DNA of 64,000 bases, taken from Scolanthus callimorphus. Its lineage: Eukaryota > Cnidaria > Anthozoa > Actiniaria > Edwardsiidae. Of this stretch, positions 33,142 to 43,476 are shown one piece after another. Positions within the stretch are counted from its first letter, which is position 1. The number at the start of each line of letters is the position of its first letter. The stretch spans positions 496,001-560,000 of the forward strand of contig CM066925.1 in NCBI GenBank assembly GCA_033964015.1. The letters run 5' to 3'. A program made the translations under genes and the position numbers. The notes below the pieces were generated by a model, which saw nothing but the letters and a program-made list of their open reading frames with translations, did no database searches and was not told the origin of the DNA.

Positions 33142-33960
33142 GAATCAGGTAACAGTCAGATAGTTTTGTTGTTTCGGCGGCAAACTCGAGGGCATGTATA
33201 CAAGACGAGTACGACCTATCTAGATATGTCCGTCGAGGAAAACACACAGCTAACCTAAAGGGAAACGCTTGTATGCGTTTTCTAGTGCCGTTTACACCGC
33301 AAAAGTTTCGTAAACAGTAAGTATTTAAAAGAACGTTGCAGATATGAAGAAGTGTGCTTTGGTTAAACAGGTTAAAATTTAGTTACAGGGAAGCGGCGAG
33401 AGTGTTGAAAAACTACTGTGCATGGAGCGTTATTCCTTCTTGAACTGTTCGATTATGAAGTACCGTGAAATGATAAGAGAGAGGATTGATCTTCACGAAG
33501 CCGTAGCACCGCTTGAGATACCATACCAGATAACATATTCCTGGCTGAATCGTGGCTGAAATGGCCGCGGAATGAAAACTATGGCTGGTTGGAAATCCCT
33601 GTCAAGGCGACGGCAATGAAAGCCGTGAGCGATGTTTGCAAGCGATTAGTGCATGGATAAGGCTCGCTTGAGAAATCCTTAGAATGCAATCCTTTCGGCG
33701 CGGAACTAGAGAACAACAGGAGGCGAAGGAAATCATTTACCACACAACAAAAGTAGTACTTAACAGTGAAGAGAACGCAGAAATTCGGTAAGATCATTCT
33801 ATGGCAATACAGAAAACCAGAAACGTTTTGATACGAAAAGCACAAAACTGCCACAAACGGATAGTTTCTAGTTTCAATTCAAGTAAAATTTTGCTACAAT
33901 TTAATGATCATTTTTTCACATTACAAATTACATTTGGCTGTTTTTGTTTATAGTGTACAG
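33142..33960. other. DIRS A 5' part, no gene recognised
   Basis: Contains no supported reading frame. It may hold the decayed gag N-terminus or an intron. Confidence 0.4.
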
Positions 33961-35530
33961 TGGTTTTCACATTGCAGGGCCGACCTGGGTATTCATTTAC
34001 CTGTCGGGTTCTGTCCTAGTTTTCACATACAAGAGTCATAGCTTTCACATTTCACGCTGATCACAGGGCCCACCTGGGTATTCATTTACCTGTCGGGTTT
34101 TGTCCTAGTTTTTCACATTACAAGAGTCATAGTTTTTACATTACACGCTGATCAAAAGGCCGACCTGGGTATTCATTTACCTGTCGGGTTCTGTCCTAGT
34201 TTCACATACAGGAGTCATAGTTTTTACATTACAAGCTGAACACAGGGCCCACCTGGGTATTTAGATTTACTTGTCGGGTTCTGTACCAGATCTTCACATT
34301 ACAAGTAATAGTTTTCACATTTTACGCTAATATTACAGGGCCCATCTGGGTATTTATTTACCTGTCGGGTTCTGTCCTAGTTTTCACATATAAGAGTAAT
34401 AGTTTTTACATTTCACGCTAATTACAGGGCCGACCTGGGCATTTATTTACCTGTCGGGTCCTGTCCTAGTTTTTCACATTACAAGAGTCATAGTTTTTAC
34501 ATTACACGCTGATCACAGGGCCGACCTGGGTATTTATTTACCTGTCGGGTTCTGTCCTAGTTTTTCACATTACAAGAGTCATAGTTTTTACATTTCACGC
34601 TGATCACAGGGCCGACCTGGGTATTCATTTACCTGTCGGGTTCTGTCCTAGTTTTTCAAATACAAGAGTCGTAGTTTTTACATTACACGCTGATCACAGG
34701 GCCGACCTGGGTATTCATTTACCTGTCGGGTTCTTTTCTAGTTTGTCACATTACAAGAGTCATAGTTTTTACATTACACGCTGATCACAGGGCCGACCTG
34801 GGTATTCAATTACCTGTCGGGTTCTGTCCTAGTTTTCACATACAGGAGTCATAGTTTTTACATTACACGCTGATCACAGGGCCGACCTGGGTATTCATTT
34901 ACCTGTCGGGTTCTGTCCTAGTTTTCACATACAAGAGTCATAGTTTTTACATTACACGCTGATCTCAGGGCCGACCTGGGTATTCATTTACCTGTCGGGT
35001 ACTGTCCTAGTTTTTCACATTACAAGAGTCATAGTTTTTACATTACACGCTGATCACAGGGCCGACCTGGGTATTCATTTACCTGTCGGGTTCTGTCCTA
35101 GTTTTCACATTACAAGAGTCATAGTTTTTACATTACACGCTGATCACAGGGCCGACCTGGGTATTCATTTACCTGTCGGGTTCTGTCCTAGTTTTCATAT
35201 ACATGAGAGTCATAGTTTTCACATTTCACGCCAATTACAGGGCCGACCTGGGTATTCATTTACCTGTCGGGTTCTGTCCTAGTTTTCACATATAAGAGTC
35301 ATAGTTTTTACATTACACGCTGATCACAGGGCCGACCTGGGTATTCATTTACCAGTCGGGTTCTGTCCTAGTTTTTCACATACATGAGAGTCATAGTTTT
35401 CACATTTCACGTCAATTACAGGGCCGACCTGGGTAATTATTTACCTGTCGGGATCTGTGCTAGTTTTCACGTGGTCCTAGTTTCTATTACAGGGCCTACA
35501 TGGGTATTCTATTTACATGTCGGTAATACT
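33961..35530. repeat. Tandem array, about 18 copies of an 88-91-bp unit
   Basis: The unit runs CACAGGGCCGACCTGGGTAT TCATTTACCTGTCGGGTTCT GTCCTAGTTTTTCACATTAC AAGAGTCATAGTTTTTACAT TACACGCTGAT. Each copy contains an imperfect stem, CCGAC..GGGTA/TACC.GTCGG. Middle copies (34480-35210) are most alike; the ends are diverged. It lies between the gag remnant and the 5' terminal repeat of DIRS A. Confidence 0.95.
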
Positions 35531-36709
35531 AAATTTCCTATAACTATATAACTTAGTGACCATTCTTTACTTCCATAGAATTATTGAGGGATGCAGGTTA
35601 TAGTGGATATGGAACCTCAATCTTATTCTGTAGTTGTCAATATTGTTGCTCATGATTCTTGTTTGTTTTCAAAACCGGGAGGCACAAAAGTTGAAACAGG
35701 AAGTTGTTGCTTGTTTCATACTAGTAGCTGAAGCGCATACACTGTTGGCTGCACGGCCTGTTTATTTATCATTACTTCGCGCCGTTATAGGAAATATTAT
35801 ACTTGAACCAAGAGGAATAGTTACAATTGTAGGATGTTTTTTTCTGTAGAACTCGTAAACGGGGCTTAAAAAATGTAAACAAAGTATATAATGAATTCCG
35901 CGCTTTTTCATATGGGACTGGGAATGAATGTTTCTATGAATCTATAACGGTATTCGATTTCCGAAGTGCGCTTTTTACCATGAAATTAATCGGTTAGCAA
36001 GGTATTTTGTTGCTTGCTCATGGTGTTCTGAGCGCGGTATTTTGATTCACGTAGCAATAGCTAACCTAAAGCGGGTTGCGAAACTGCCGAGGTATTTTAT
36101 TGGATTAAGTCGGCGTTCTGACAGAATCTGCTCACACGCAGTAGTGTGATCTCCCGCAGGTTAGGGCAAAATATTTTCCCTAACCTGTGGGGTGCCACTT
36201 TTTCGAGTCGCGTTAAGCTCCTCATGCTAATAGTTGCACAGCACAACAAAATAGCTGCATACAGTCACTGCAAAAGTCTAGGTGCAGCAACAAAGGCCGA
36301 GGAACACGAGGGGTTACGCCAGAAGGCCACGTTACTCCACACCGAAATGACAAGAAATACGAATGTCTTTACGGCTAAAAAAGAGCGTGAAATTCTATAG
36401 CCGCAAAAGACAACGGTAGGAGAGTTAACGGAGAGTTAACTCTGCAGAATACAGGCGAAGCCTAAACTAAAGCACGCCTGAAACAGATACAAACACAGCG
36501 AGGAAAGAATCCAAGATGGCGGACATTAAAACCACTTAACTGAACTCTTCTGTGTAAAACTGTGGACAACACAGTCTTCTGAAGCCGGGAGAAACATAAT
36601 ATATCCTCCAGAGAAGCTTCAGACCTCTAGTGCTGACGGCAAACGTCGGTTTTCGCAAGTATAGGGCAAGACAAACTTGTCTGAAGGCTCTCTCTATACA
36701 CACACGATC
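35531..36709. other. DIRS A leader region, no gene recognised
   Basis: Contains a 14-base near-perfect hairpin at 36153-36191 (CCCGCAGGTTAGGG..CCCTAACCTGTGGG). Near 36507-36525, the minus strand has an ATGTCCGCCATCTTGG that could be an old gag start. Confidence 0.4.
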
Positions 36710-36877
36710 CGCTCGCGAGTTGCACAAAAACCGAAGTGGCGTGATCCAGTAGGAGTCTGGATAATATGTAGGTACATCCGGGAATATTATGTTTATTCCT
36801 TTGTCCTAGTGCATATAATTTGATGGCAAATTAGCATATTCAATTTAGATTTTAGGATAAGTTTACGAAATAAATAT

Positions 36878-38593
36878 CGCCAAAGGTTTTTTTTTTTGCT
36901 TCTGGCCTTGAAAAACGCTAAAATTCGGACATATTTTAGACATAATTAGGTCTTTTCCTGTCTCAAAAGCCCAATATTTTGGTGTGCCAAGGTTTTTCGA
37001 GCGGCAGGGTTGACGTCCCTGCCATTCATGTTTTTCGAACTCCCGCGAATGGCTAACCAGACAATCATGGGAATCCTGTAATTCCCATTAATGTAAAACA
37101 ACAAACCATTCATGTATTTCTGCAATTTTTTCCTGTAGTACCTATCTCAGCAGGTGCCTCGAACTTGATTGGCTAAGTACAAGTAAGCTCTGGAAGCACT
37201 GACATACTTGACAGAACCCTCTGGTAGTTGGTGGGCTGCACCTCAAAAGCATCTCTTACGCTACTATGCTCTCTCATCTATCAGCGTGCTTCCAGAGAAC
37301 TGGAAAATAATGTATCAGTCAATTCCAGCGGTGACCAGCGGGGGAGGGGGAGGGAATTTTGAAAATTTTGCTGGCCCGGGGGTCGGGATTTGTTTTCCTC
37401 CAGGGGAGGGGGTGGGGAATTTTGGTTCTCTTTCTTAATCTTTTAGTAGTGAGTTGAATTTTGCGGAACTACAACACCAGTTCACTTCCCTGACCAATTA
37501 TACCTATCAATTGGCAGTTAAGATGTCCCAGTTACAGAAAATGTCACACAAAATAAAATGCCGAGCATGGCCTGTATGCACACTCTAGTTTTGAGATTGA
37601 GCAATGCCGGGGACGAGAAATGAATTGAATTTGTAGCCACATGGCTACAACCGCGATCGAATGGCCGAGAGAAATTAGCGGAGACTTTTGAAGGCATGTC
37701 TACTATATTGTAATGCCTTTAAGGTAGTAGAAGAAGAATTTCAATTACGATTTGAGACTGACGGATTTGTTTCACTTGTTTACCTTTATTTTGTCTCGCT
37801 TTCAGTGAAATGAGAATTTGTTCAGAGAAGAGAAAGCTAAAGTACAGTGAAAAAATGAATTATAGAGGCATAAATGTTTGGACAGAATAAATGGAGACGA
37901 AGTTCTGAGCGGAATCATTTTGTTGGGAAGCTTTGTAAGGGAGTATTCATAATTTATCTAGAGGGGGCTTATGATGATTTCCTTATTTTATTTTATTTTA
38001 TTTTTTCATTTTTTGAAGCCCCCCCCCCCCCCCCGATGATCTCAGGGGTTTTTTCCTGACCCCCCCCCCCCCCCCTCTCAAGAGTTGGCAATTAATCAAA
38101 GTAAAATATCATACCCCCCCCCCACACACACACACACACACATATACATGTCAAACCCGCCCTTAGCCATATCAAAGTCTTGTGACAATTATTGATCCCG
38201 AAGATTGCTATTAATCTAATCGTTAAACGCAGTGTCAATGGAATCTTTGTCTTTTTCTGATGCCGGGGGAGGGACATTTGTCCATTTTTTGTCTTCCCCG
38301 TCGTGGGGTATTTTGCATCTTTTCTCCGGCGGGAGGGGGGGGGAGGGGGGGCAGAACAAAATACACACTGCTAAATTCTTAACTTTCCAGTAGCGAAGGG
38401 AGACATGCTGCTGGAAAACGGCATCGAGTGGTCGCCATCTTGCTTTCCTTGCGAGCAGACGCCAGAAGCTACTTTTATCTCCCTGCATTTCCTTTTACTT
38501 TTTTAGTGTTTTATTTTCGTAAATCTGCAGTCTTCACTTTCCTTTACAACAGAACTGGTTGATCAAGCTTAATTTGTGAACTTAACTTAAGTG
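36878..38593. other. Non-coding, homopolymer-rich
   Basis: G-rich tracts at 37340-37430, poly-C at 38020-38075 and 38114-38124, (CA)n at 38124-38142, G-rich at 38330-38350. No supported gene. Confidence 0.6.
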
Positions 38594-38712
38594 ATTATTT
38601 TTTGACCAACATCGATCGGACCACTCTTAGGCAGCGGACATCCTATCTTAAGTCTTAAGATAGGATGTCCGCTGCCTAAAAGTGGTCCGATCGATGTTGG
38701 TCAAAAAATAAT
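38594..38712. repeat. Near-perfect 119-bp palindrome
   Basis: Arms 38594-38652 and 38654-38712 around a single base at 38653, with one mismatch (CCACTCTTAGG versus CCACTTTTAGG). A transcript would form a 59-bp hairpin. Confidence 0.95.
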
Positions 38713-39098
38713 TTTCCTTTTCTTGTTCACCATTTAAAAGGCATTGATAAGTAAGCTTAAGTAATCAATTGGGATTTCTTTTTGCGCAGATTCTTGTTTG
38801 TGTAGCTTTCAACTGTTTCCAAGGGGGAATTTTGAGAGATTTGAAGGCCACACTATCACAAAGCAAACAAATTTTGCCAAATAAGAATTATACTATTTTA
38901 CAGCATTACTTTATTTTTATCTCTGTTGCTTTGCTGCAGTTTCCTCACATTTTGCATTGTGGCCAAGAGCCCACAAAAATACCGCCACAAAGTTGTTCCG
39001 CGCCGCGACCGTGACCGTACCGCGACTAAACGATTTCATTGGCGATTTCATTCCATCTACAGCAGGCCTGGTTCCGTACCGCCACCGCGACAGTACCA

Positions 39099-39750
39099 CG
39101 ACACTTTTCACAGTCATACGAAATCTGCTCTAGTGATCTGTATGTTGATGGCTCACTTTACCATGACATTTAATCCACACAAAAACATCAATGATATTAC
39201 ATACAAAAATTACTAGATAGGATAGTTATATTAAGTACAAAAATATAGTACAAGAATATTACTTACTGCTGATTCAGTACAAACTGCTCAAAAAATAGTT
39301 TGGCTTACTTCAACATCATCATTCTCAGAATAAAAAAAGAAAATGCCGAAAACTGCTTTCATGCCATACACAATCATCTTTCTTGAGTGATGGGACTCAC
39401 ACAGTCTCAAGTTTATGAAATTTGATAGCAAAATGTTTTAGATCTAATATAAGAATGTCTTTACAATTTATGCAATTCTTAAAAGTTAAGGTAAAGTAGG
39501 TGCTTATATAGCGCTTATCTTTAGAGCTCTAAGCGCTTTACATTTTTGGATAACTCATTCTATAGAAACCAGTTTTATAATAATGAGTGTGTGTTAGTAT
39601 GGAGAGTTCTGTGACACAGAGGTTGGGCAACTTCCGACGGTCCTCGTGGTTCTTTTACGCCCCTCTGATTCCGGTTAGTGTAGTGTATGTGTGAGACGGG
39701 ACCTACGGTTTAACGTCCTTATCCGAGAAGATGAGGTATGATAAAGGATT
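39099..39750. repeat. About 430-bp tandem unit, copy 1 (interrupted)
   Basis: 39099-39483 and 39732-39750 match 55541-55944 of copy 2 (ACACTTTTCACAGTCATACG, GATATTACATACAAAAATTA, TGAGGTATGATAAAGGATT). It is split by a SINE-like insertion and then, at ATT (39748-39750), by DIRS B. The remaining piece lies at 55511-55540. Confidence 0.9.
39484..39731. mobile_element. SINE-like insertion, about 248 bp
   Basis: Present in copy 1 of the tandem unit, absent at the same place in copy 2 (near 55921), so it moved in. Features: a hairpin TAGCGCTTATC..CTCTAAGCGCTTTA at the start, GGTTCTTTTACGCCCCTCTG and AGACGGGACCTACGGTTTAA in the second half. A relative is at 13570-13900. No target duplication clearly visible. 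Confidence 0.75.
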
Positions 39751-39985
39751 CTCTTTCGGTACACTCCACATTATGGGATAACTGTGCATTCCTTGTCAGT
39801 ACTTGGGGTCAGCGGTCACACTTCAAAGCAATCCTTTGTTATGTAAATAGTTACCATATAAACAGCCAACACGCGTGATAAATCCATTCTCCTTTTCGTG
39901 CTTATACAGTCGGCGGTAAAAATCATTTGCGAAGATAAATTTCTTTCGTCGTGTCTTCAAGAAATTGGCTTACAGCATCCCTCCA

Positions 39986-40504
39986 ATGGACCCGGAAATA
40001 GAAGACGAATCTATACAAACGCTCGAAGCGAGCGAAGATCAAATTATGCTCGAAGTGGGCGACAAATCTGCTGAACAAGAATCGAACCAAGATCTCGAAA
40101 TTGACCTGGACGATTTACGAAATCAGCTAGGTCTGGACGAATTATTTTCGTCTATGCAGTCGATGAAATCACTCCTGCTACAATCTAAAGCGACAGCGAC
40201 TAAAAGACCAGCGCCTGATCCTGCTGAGTCGAACAAGCGTTCTTGTCCTGAGTCGCAGCCACGTGCTGATACTGACTCTTTTGACCCAACAGGGCCTATT
40301 TCTCTTAGTAATGCTGAAGCAGCACCAGAATTACTTGACCTACCGTCAATTTCTGACGATACGGACGGCAAAGGGCCTAAAGTAAACGAGATTTTAACCT
40401 CGAGGATCAATAAAGCTTGCACCAAGAAAGCTTTGGAAACAAAACTTAAGGAAATTGAGGCGAAGTATAAAGCCCGGAAAACTGCAATTTTCTCTGTGTT
40501 CTAA
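39986..40504 (+). pseudogene. Gag of DIRS B, N-terminal part
   Basis: Start chosen at ATG 39986 (MDPEIEDESIQTLEASEDQI); the open frame upstream lacks an ATG. It is acidic with a predicted helical C-terminus (KKALETKLKEIEAKYKARKT) and ends at 40504. The Gag continues in another frame from about 40530. The first part contains DELFSSMQSMKSLLLQSKAT and a Pro/Ser-rich middle, as in other DIRS Gag proteins. Confidence 0.7.
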
Positions 40505-40529
40505 TGTTTAATCTTGAATTCTGATTTGA

Positions 40530-40933
40530 ATTAGCCAGACAGTCGAGGTCAAAAGATCTGGCTTTGCAAGAGGCCCAGAGAGGCATAGTTAAAGGCGTTC
40601 AACCGGTGATTGAATTGGTTGAGAAGATTCTGAATGCTCAGAAGGCAAAGGAAACCTTGAGTCCAGACTCTTTTGTTACACCACTGGTGAATGCAATCAC
40701 TCTTTTGTTACACCACTGATGGATGCAATCACTTTATTGTGCAATGCATCTTTTAGACTCTCAACTGTAAGAAGAGAAACAATGCGAGACTGCATTAATA
40801 CAAATTACCGTTCTCTCTGTAGTAAGAACACCCCACCTGGTAAGTGGTTGTTTGGGGATGAACTTCCCAAACATATCAAAGAGATTGCTGAAGTTAACAA
40901 GATGGCCAAGAAGCTAGGCCCAAACCAGTCATC
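40530..40933 (+). pseudogene. Gag of DIRS B, central part
   Basis: Frame with VQPVIELVEKILNAQKAKE, then, after a 32-bp tandem duplication (40667-40698 and 40699-40730) that shifts the frame, DAITLLCNASFRLSTVRRET, GKWLFGDELPKHIKEIAEVN. The pattern LFGD-L-K is typical of DIRS Gag. It is cut at 40933 by the nested element; the reading frame resumes in step at 52053 (GSRGRGSSYPQGQGRK) once one copy of the 6-bp duplication is discounted. Confidence 0.75.
40928..40933. other. 6-bp target duplication GTCATC, left
   Basis: Identical to 52047-52052. Together they bracket 40934-52046. Confidence 0.9.
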
Positions 40934-41732
40934 AGTAGTGAAGCTCGCATTGGAGGCGCCTCGTTCTCGGGGAGACATTGGGGATAAATGGGGAGTCATA
41001 GGGGTGGAGACAGGGGAGTCAGAGGAGTGGAGACAGGGGAGTCAAATGGGAGGCAAAAGGGGGAGACAGGGGAGTCAGAGGGGTGGAGACAGAGGAGTCA
41101 AAAGGGGAGTCAAATGAGGAGTTAAATGGGGAGTCAAATGGGCGTCAGAGGGGTGGAGACAGGGGGGAGAAATGGGGAGGCAAAAGGGTGGAGACGGGGG
41201 AGTCAGAGGTGTGGAGACCGGGGAGTCAAAAGGGGAGTCAAATGGGGGTCAAAAAGTGGCCATCAAATGGGGAGACAGGGGAGTCAAGGTGGAGACAGGG
41301 GAGTCAAAAGGGGAGTCAAATGGTCGTCAAAATATGGGAATCAAATGGGGAGACAGGGGAATCAGGGTGGCGGGGGAGTAAGGGATGGTATTATATTTAT
41401 AAATGGTAAATAAAATTTTACAGCCACACCGCAACAATTTTACAGCTCTAACGTGACTGACGAATCTTTCAAGAAACAATGGCTTCAAAAATTCTACACG
41501 AAAACGGAGAGCAGCTCTTTCCCTTGGGAGAAAATGGGTTTTATGGTTCCGTGGTTGTGTATAAGAACTCTGTCAAGTTCCACATCAGAGAGTACAAAAA
41601 GAGACTCAACGGAAAAGTCAGCCCAACGTTCAAGGGGGTCTGTCTCACGTTTCAAGAACTCGTGGATTTGCAAAATAGTATTGGGGAACTTTACGAAATA
41701 GCAGAAAGCTTAGAGTTTGCAAGGAATCACAC
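40934..41732 (+). repeat. Left terminal inverted repeat (799 bp)
   Basis: Contains a G-rich minisatellite at about 40970-41390 (GGGGAGTCAAATGGGGAGAC AGG variants) and the first 85 codons of the PC4-like gene. Complementary to 51248-52046, with small differences inside the minisatellite. Confidence 0.92.
40970..41390 (+). repeat. G-rich minisatellite in the terminal repeat
   Basis: Degenerate units of 15-30 bases built from GGGGAGTCA, AATGGGGAG and GGTGGAGACAGG. Runs of four or more G are closely spaced, so G-quadruplexes are possible on this strand. Three reading frames remain open through it and give GESNGETGES-like peptides; these are not taken as genes. Confidence 0.85.
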
Positions 41733-41952
41733 CGCCGAAATTTTCGAGGACGAGGGAGTGACACCCCAAAACAAGGAAGATTATGGCGAAAGAGAAAAAA
41801 AGTTAATCGCAGCACCACCGAGAGGAAAAAGGGAAAACCTGCAAGAGCCACTGAGGTTAACGAAGCGACGCATAAATTTCAATCAAATATCACCTGACGC
41901 TACAACCGTCCAGTGGGATGAGGATCTATCCCCGTCGCAGCAACTACATTGA
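41479..41952 (+). CDS. PC4-like single-strand DNA-binding protein
   Basis: 157 residues from the ATG at 41479. Residues 20-80 (GSVVVYKNSVKFHIREYKKR, then FKGVCLTFQELVDLQNSIGE) follow the PC4/SUB1 fold pattern: beta strand, IREY motif, G(V/I)xLT/N, then the C-terminal helix LQNSIGELYEIAESL. PC4 proteins bind single-stranded DNA in transcription and replication. The tail (residues 85-157) is basic and acidic mixed, with KRRINFN. The first 85 codons lie in the terminal repeat; the rest is unique to this end. AATAAA-type signals follow at about 42025 and 42069. No intron is needed. Confidence 0.65.
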   Translation: MASKILHENGEQLFPLGENGFYGSVVVYKNSVKFHIREYKKRLNGKVSPTFKGVCLTFQELVDLQNSIGELYEIAESLEFARNHTAEIFEDEGVTPQNKEDYGEREKKLIAAPPRGKRENLQEPLRLTKRRINFNQISPDATTVQWDEDLSPSQQLH

Positions 41953-42490
41953 AAGAAATCAATAACAAGAACATTTCTTAAGTGGACAGTTTAAAAATTT
42001 GTATTGTAAAATAAGATCTTATTCCGAAGAGGTAATAAATTTGTTAACACACTGAATGAGTTGTATGAATAAATCCGGATAACATTCAAAACCTGACCAG
42101 TTCCTTTCCGCAAAATCGCGCACGTGTCAAAACATTATGCTCGGGTCTATTTCTGCTCTAATTAGCGAGATATACCTATTCTGAAGCAATCCAAAAATTA
42201 AACCCTTTCTCAACACAATTTATCGCTATGTATATTCTTAATTGTACATTTGAACTATAGACTTTGCGAAATAGACTTGTTCAAAATATCAATAAAGAAA
42301 AAGAAAATTTAACACAAGAAGGGACTGAAAGTAAATCAGAGAGTCTGCAAAAGAGACTCTTTCGAGACACATACGCCTGCGGGTTAATAATCATTTTATC
42401 ATGGCCCAGCCTGAGAACGTCAACGCACGAAGAGTAATAATGTAATATATAATAACAGGTAACAACATTAGACCAATTAAGATCCTACTG
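41953..42490. other. Element interior without a recognised gene
   Basis: AT-rich, with short frames such as one around 42285-42400 (SESLQKRLFRDTY). A possible acceptor, TTTTCATTCATACAG, ends near 42519. Confidence 0.45.
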
Positions 42491-42889
42491 GTGTGTACAA
42501 ATGTTTTCATTCATACAGCGGGTTCGAAGTTGTTTTATCACCCCATCCTTAGAAAAAGTCAACGCTTGAATAAAATCCCGCGGAATAATGTTCAATTAAA
42601 AACCGTAACGACTAATTTAATTCAACTTTGGGAACTTTTATTGAAATACATATTATATCAAGACTCTTCTATAGCTATCTATAAACTAAGAACATTACAC
42701 AAATGTATAGTAAATCTTTTAAACAAAGAGCAACATGTTGCTTATAATTTTCCATTCATACAACGCGTGTACTCACTGCTCCCCTCTCACCTTTTAGGGA
42801 ATACCCCTAGCTCAAGGAGAAGACAAATCTATTGTTTCTTTTTGTACCTGTCGTTTATATATAAAAAAGTAAACTTAACTGATTTTTGA
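42491..42889 (+). CDS. Unknown 132-residue protein
   Basis: Open frame without a clear ATG at its start (it opens on GTG), so it may begin as an exon after the acceptor near 42519. Rich in Leu, Ile, Tyr and Arg (WELLLKYILYQDSSIAIYKL, YCFFLYLSFIYKK). The C-terminal third is hydrophobic enough for a membrane segment. No family recognised. The next sequence to the right is the retroelement remnant. Confidence 0.4.
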   Translation: MCTNVFIHTAGSKLFYHPILRKSQRLNKIPRNNVQLKTVTTNLIQLWELLLKYILYQDSSIAIYKLRTLHKCIVNLLNKEQHVAYNFPFIQRVYSLLPSHLLGNTPSSRRRQIYCFFLYLSFIYKKVNLTDF

Positions 42890-42929
42890 GGCACAAGAGA
42901 CAAGTGGACTTTATGTTTTACGACGATAA

Positions 42930-43336
42930 ATAATGAAAACCGCCCATATCAATTCAATTTTCAACCAGGACAGCTGAACCAACTACAACAATTAATCCAG
43001 AAAACAGTGCGATCCGAGCTTAATTCGGCCAGTGCTAGAAATAATCCACCCCAGGGTAATTTTAATGGCCAGTCTAGAGAAAACGGACAGCAAGGACCGC
43101 GCGCTAATTATCAAAGAACGTATAATACAAATCGCGGTGATTTCGGCCCAGCTAGAAGAACAACCCTAGGCGAGGTTATTTGTACACGCTGTAATAAGGT
43201 CGGGCATAGCAGCCGCAATTGTAGAAGTCAATTTCCATCGAATTCGAGGGATAATCGGGGTCCCGCCCCTAACACATCTTACAATAGGCAAAACCAAGGG
43301 TTTGCTCGATCCAACAACCACCCAGCTTTAAACTAG
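42930..43336 (+). pseudogene. Retroelement Gag, nucleocapsid part
   Basis: Open frame with a Gln/Asn/Arg-rich stretch and one CCHC zinc knuckle, CTRCNKVGHSSRNC (CX2CX4HX4C), followed by a basic tail, ending at TAG 43334-43336. It is the nucleic-acid-binding end of a Gag protein; capsid sequence upstream is missing, so the element is truncated on this side. Confidence 0.65.
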
Positions 43337-43476
43337 AATCGCCAACTTTCGAACCGAGAGGAAATGTTGGCTTCTCAAATGAATCGTCATCTGTAAATAA
43401 TGATTCACATTCAACAAAAAATAAACAATCACAAAATGAAAAAACACCAAAAACAACTACGATCGATATAAGTGCT

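Larger units (their letters stand above)
26018..36877 (-). mobile_element. DIRS element A, with nested LINE
   Basis: Inverted terminal repeats of about 170 bp (26018-26200 and 36710-36877) enclose gag, RT/RNase H and tyrosine recombinase on the minus strand. An internal complementary region at 26270-26361 is made of two halves: 26270-26320 is complementary to the left extremity and 26321-26361 to the right one. This is the DIRS-1 plan. Flanks TTTGAAAAATAT and CGCCAAAGG abut without a target duplication, as expected for recombinase-mediated insertion. Length without the LINE is about 8.1 kb, long for DIRS, because of the array in the 5' part. Confidence 0.9.

Noticed and set aside
33961..35530. 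CRISPR-like array
   Set aside because: The whole 90-bp unit is conserved, with no unique spacers, and the context is eukaryotic. It is a minisatellite.
41083..41413. Gly/Glu/Ser-rich proteins in the G-rich minisatellite (also 51567-51897)
   Set aside because: Three frames are open at once because the repeat lacks stops; no start context and no non-repeat part.
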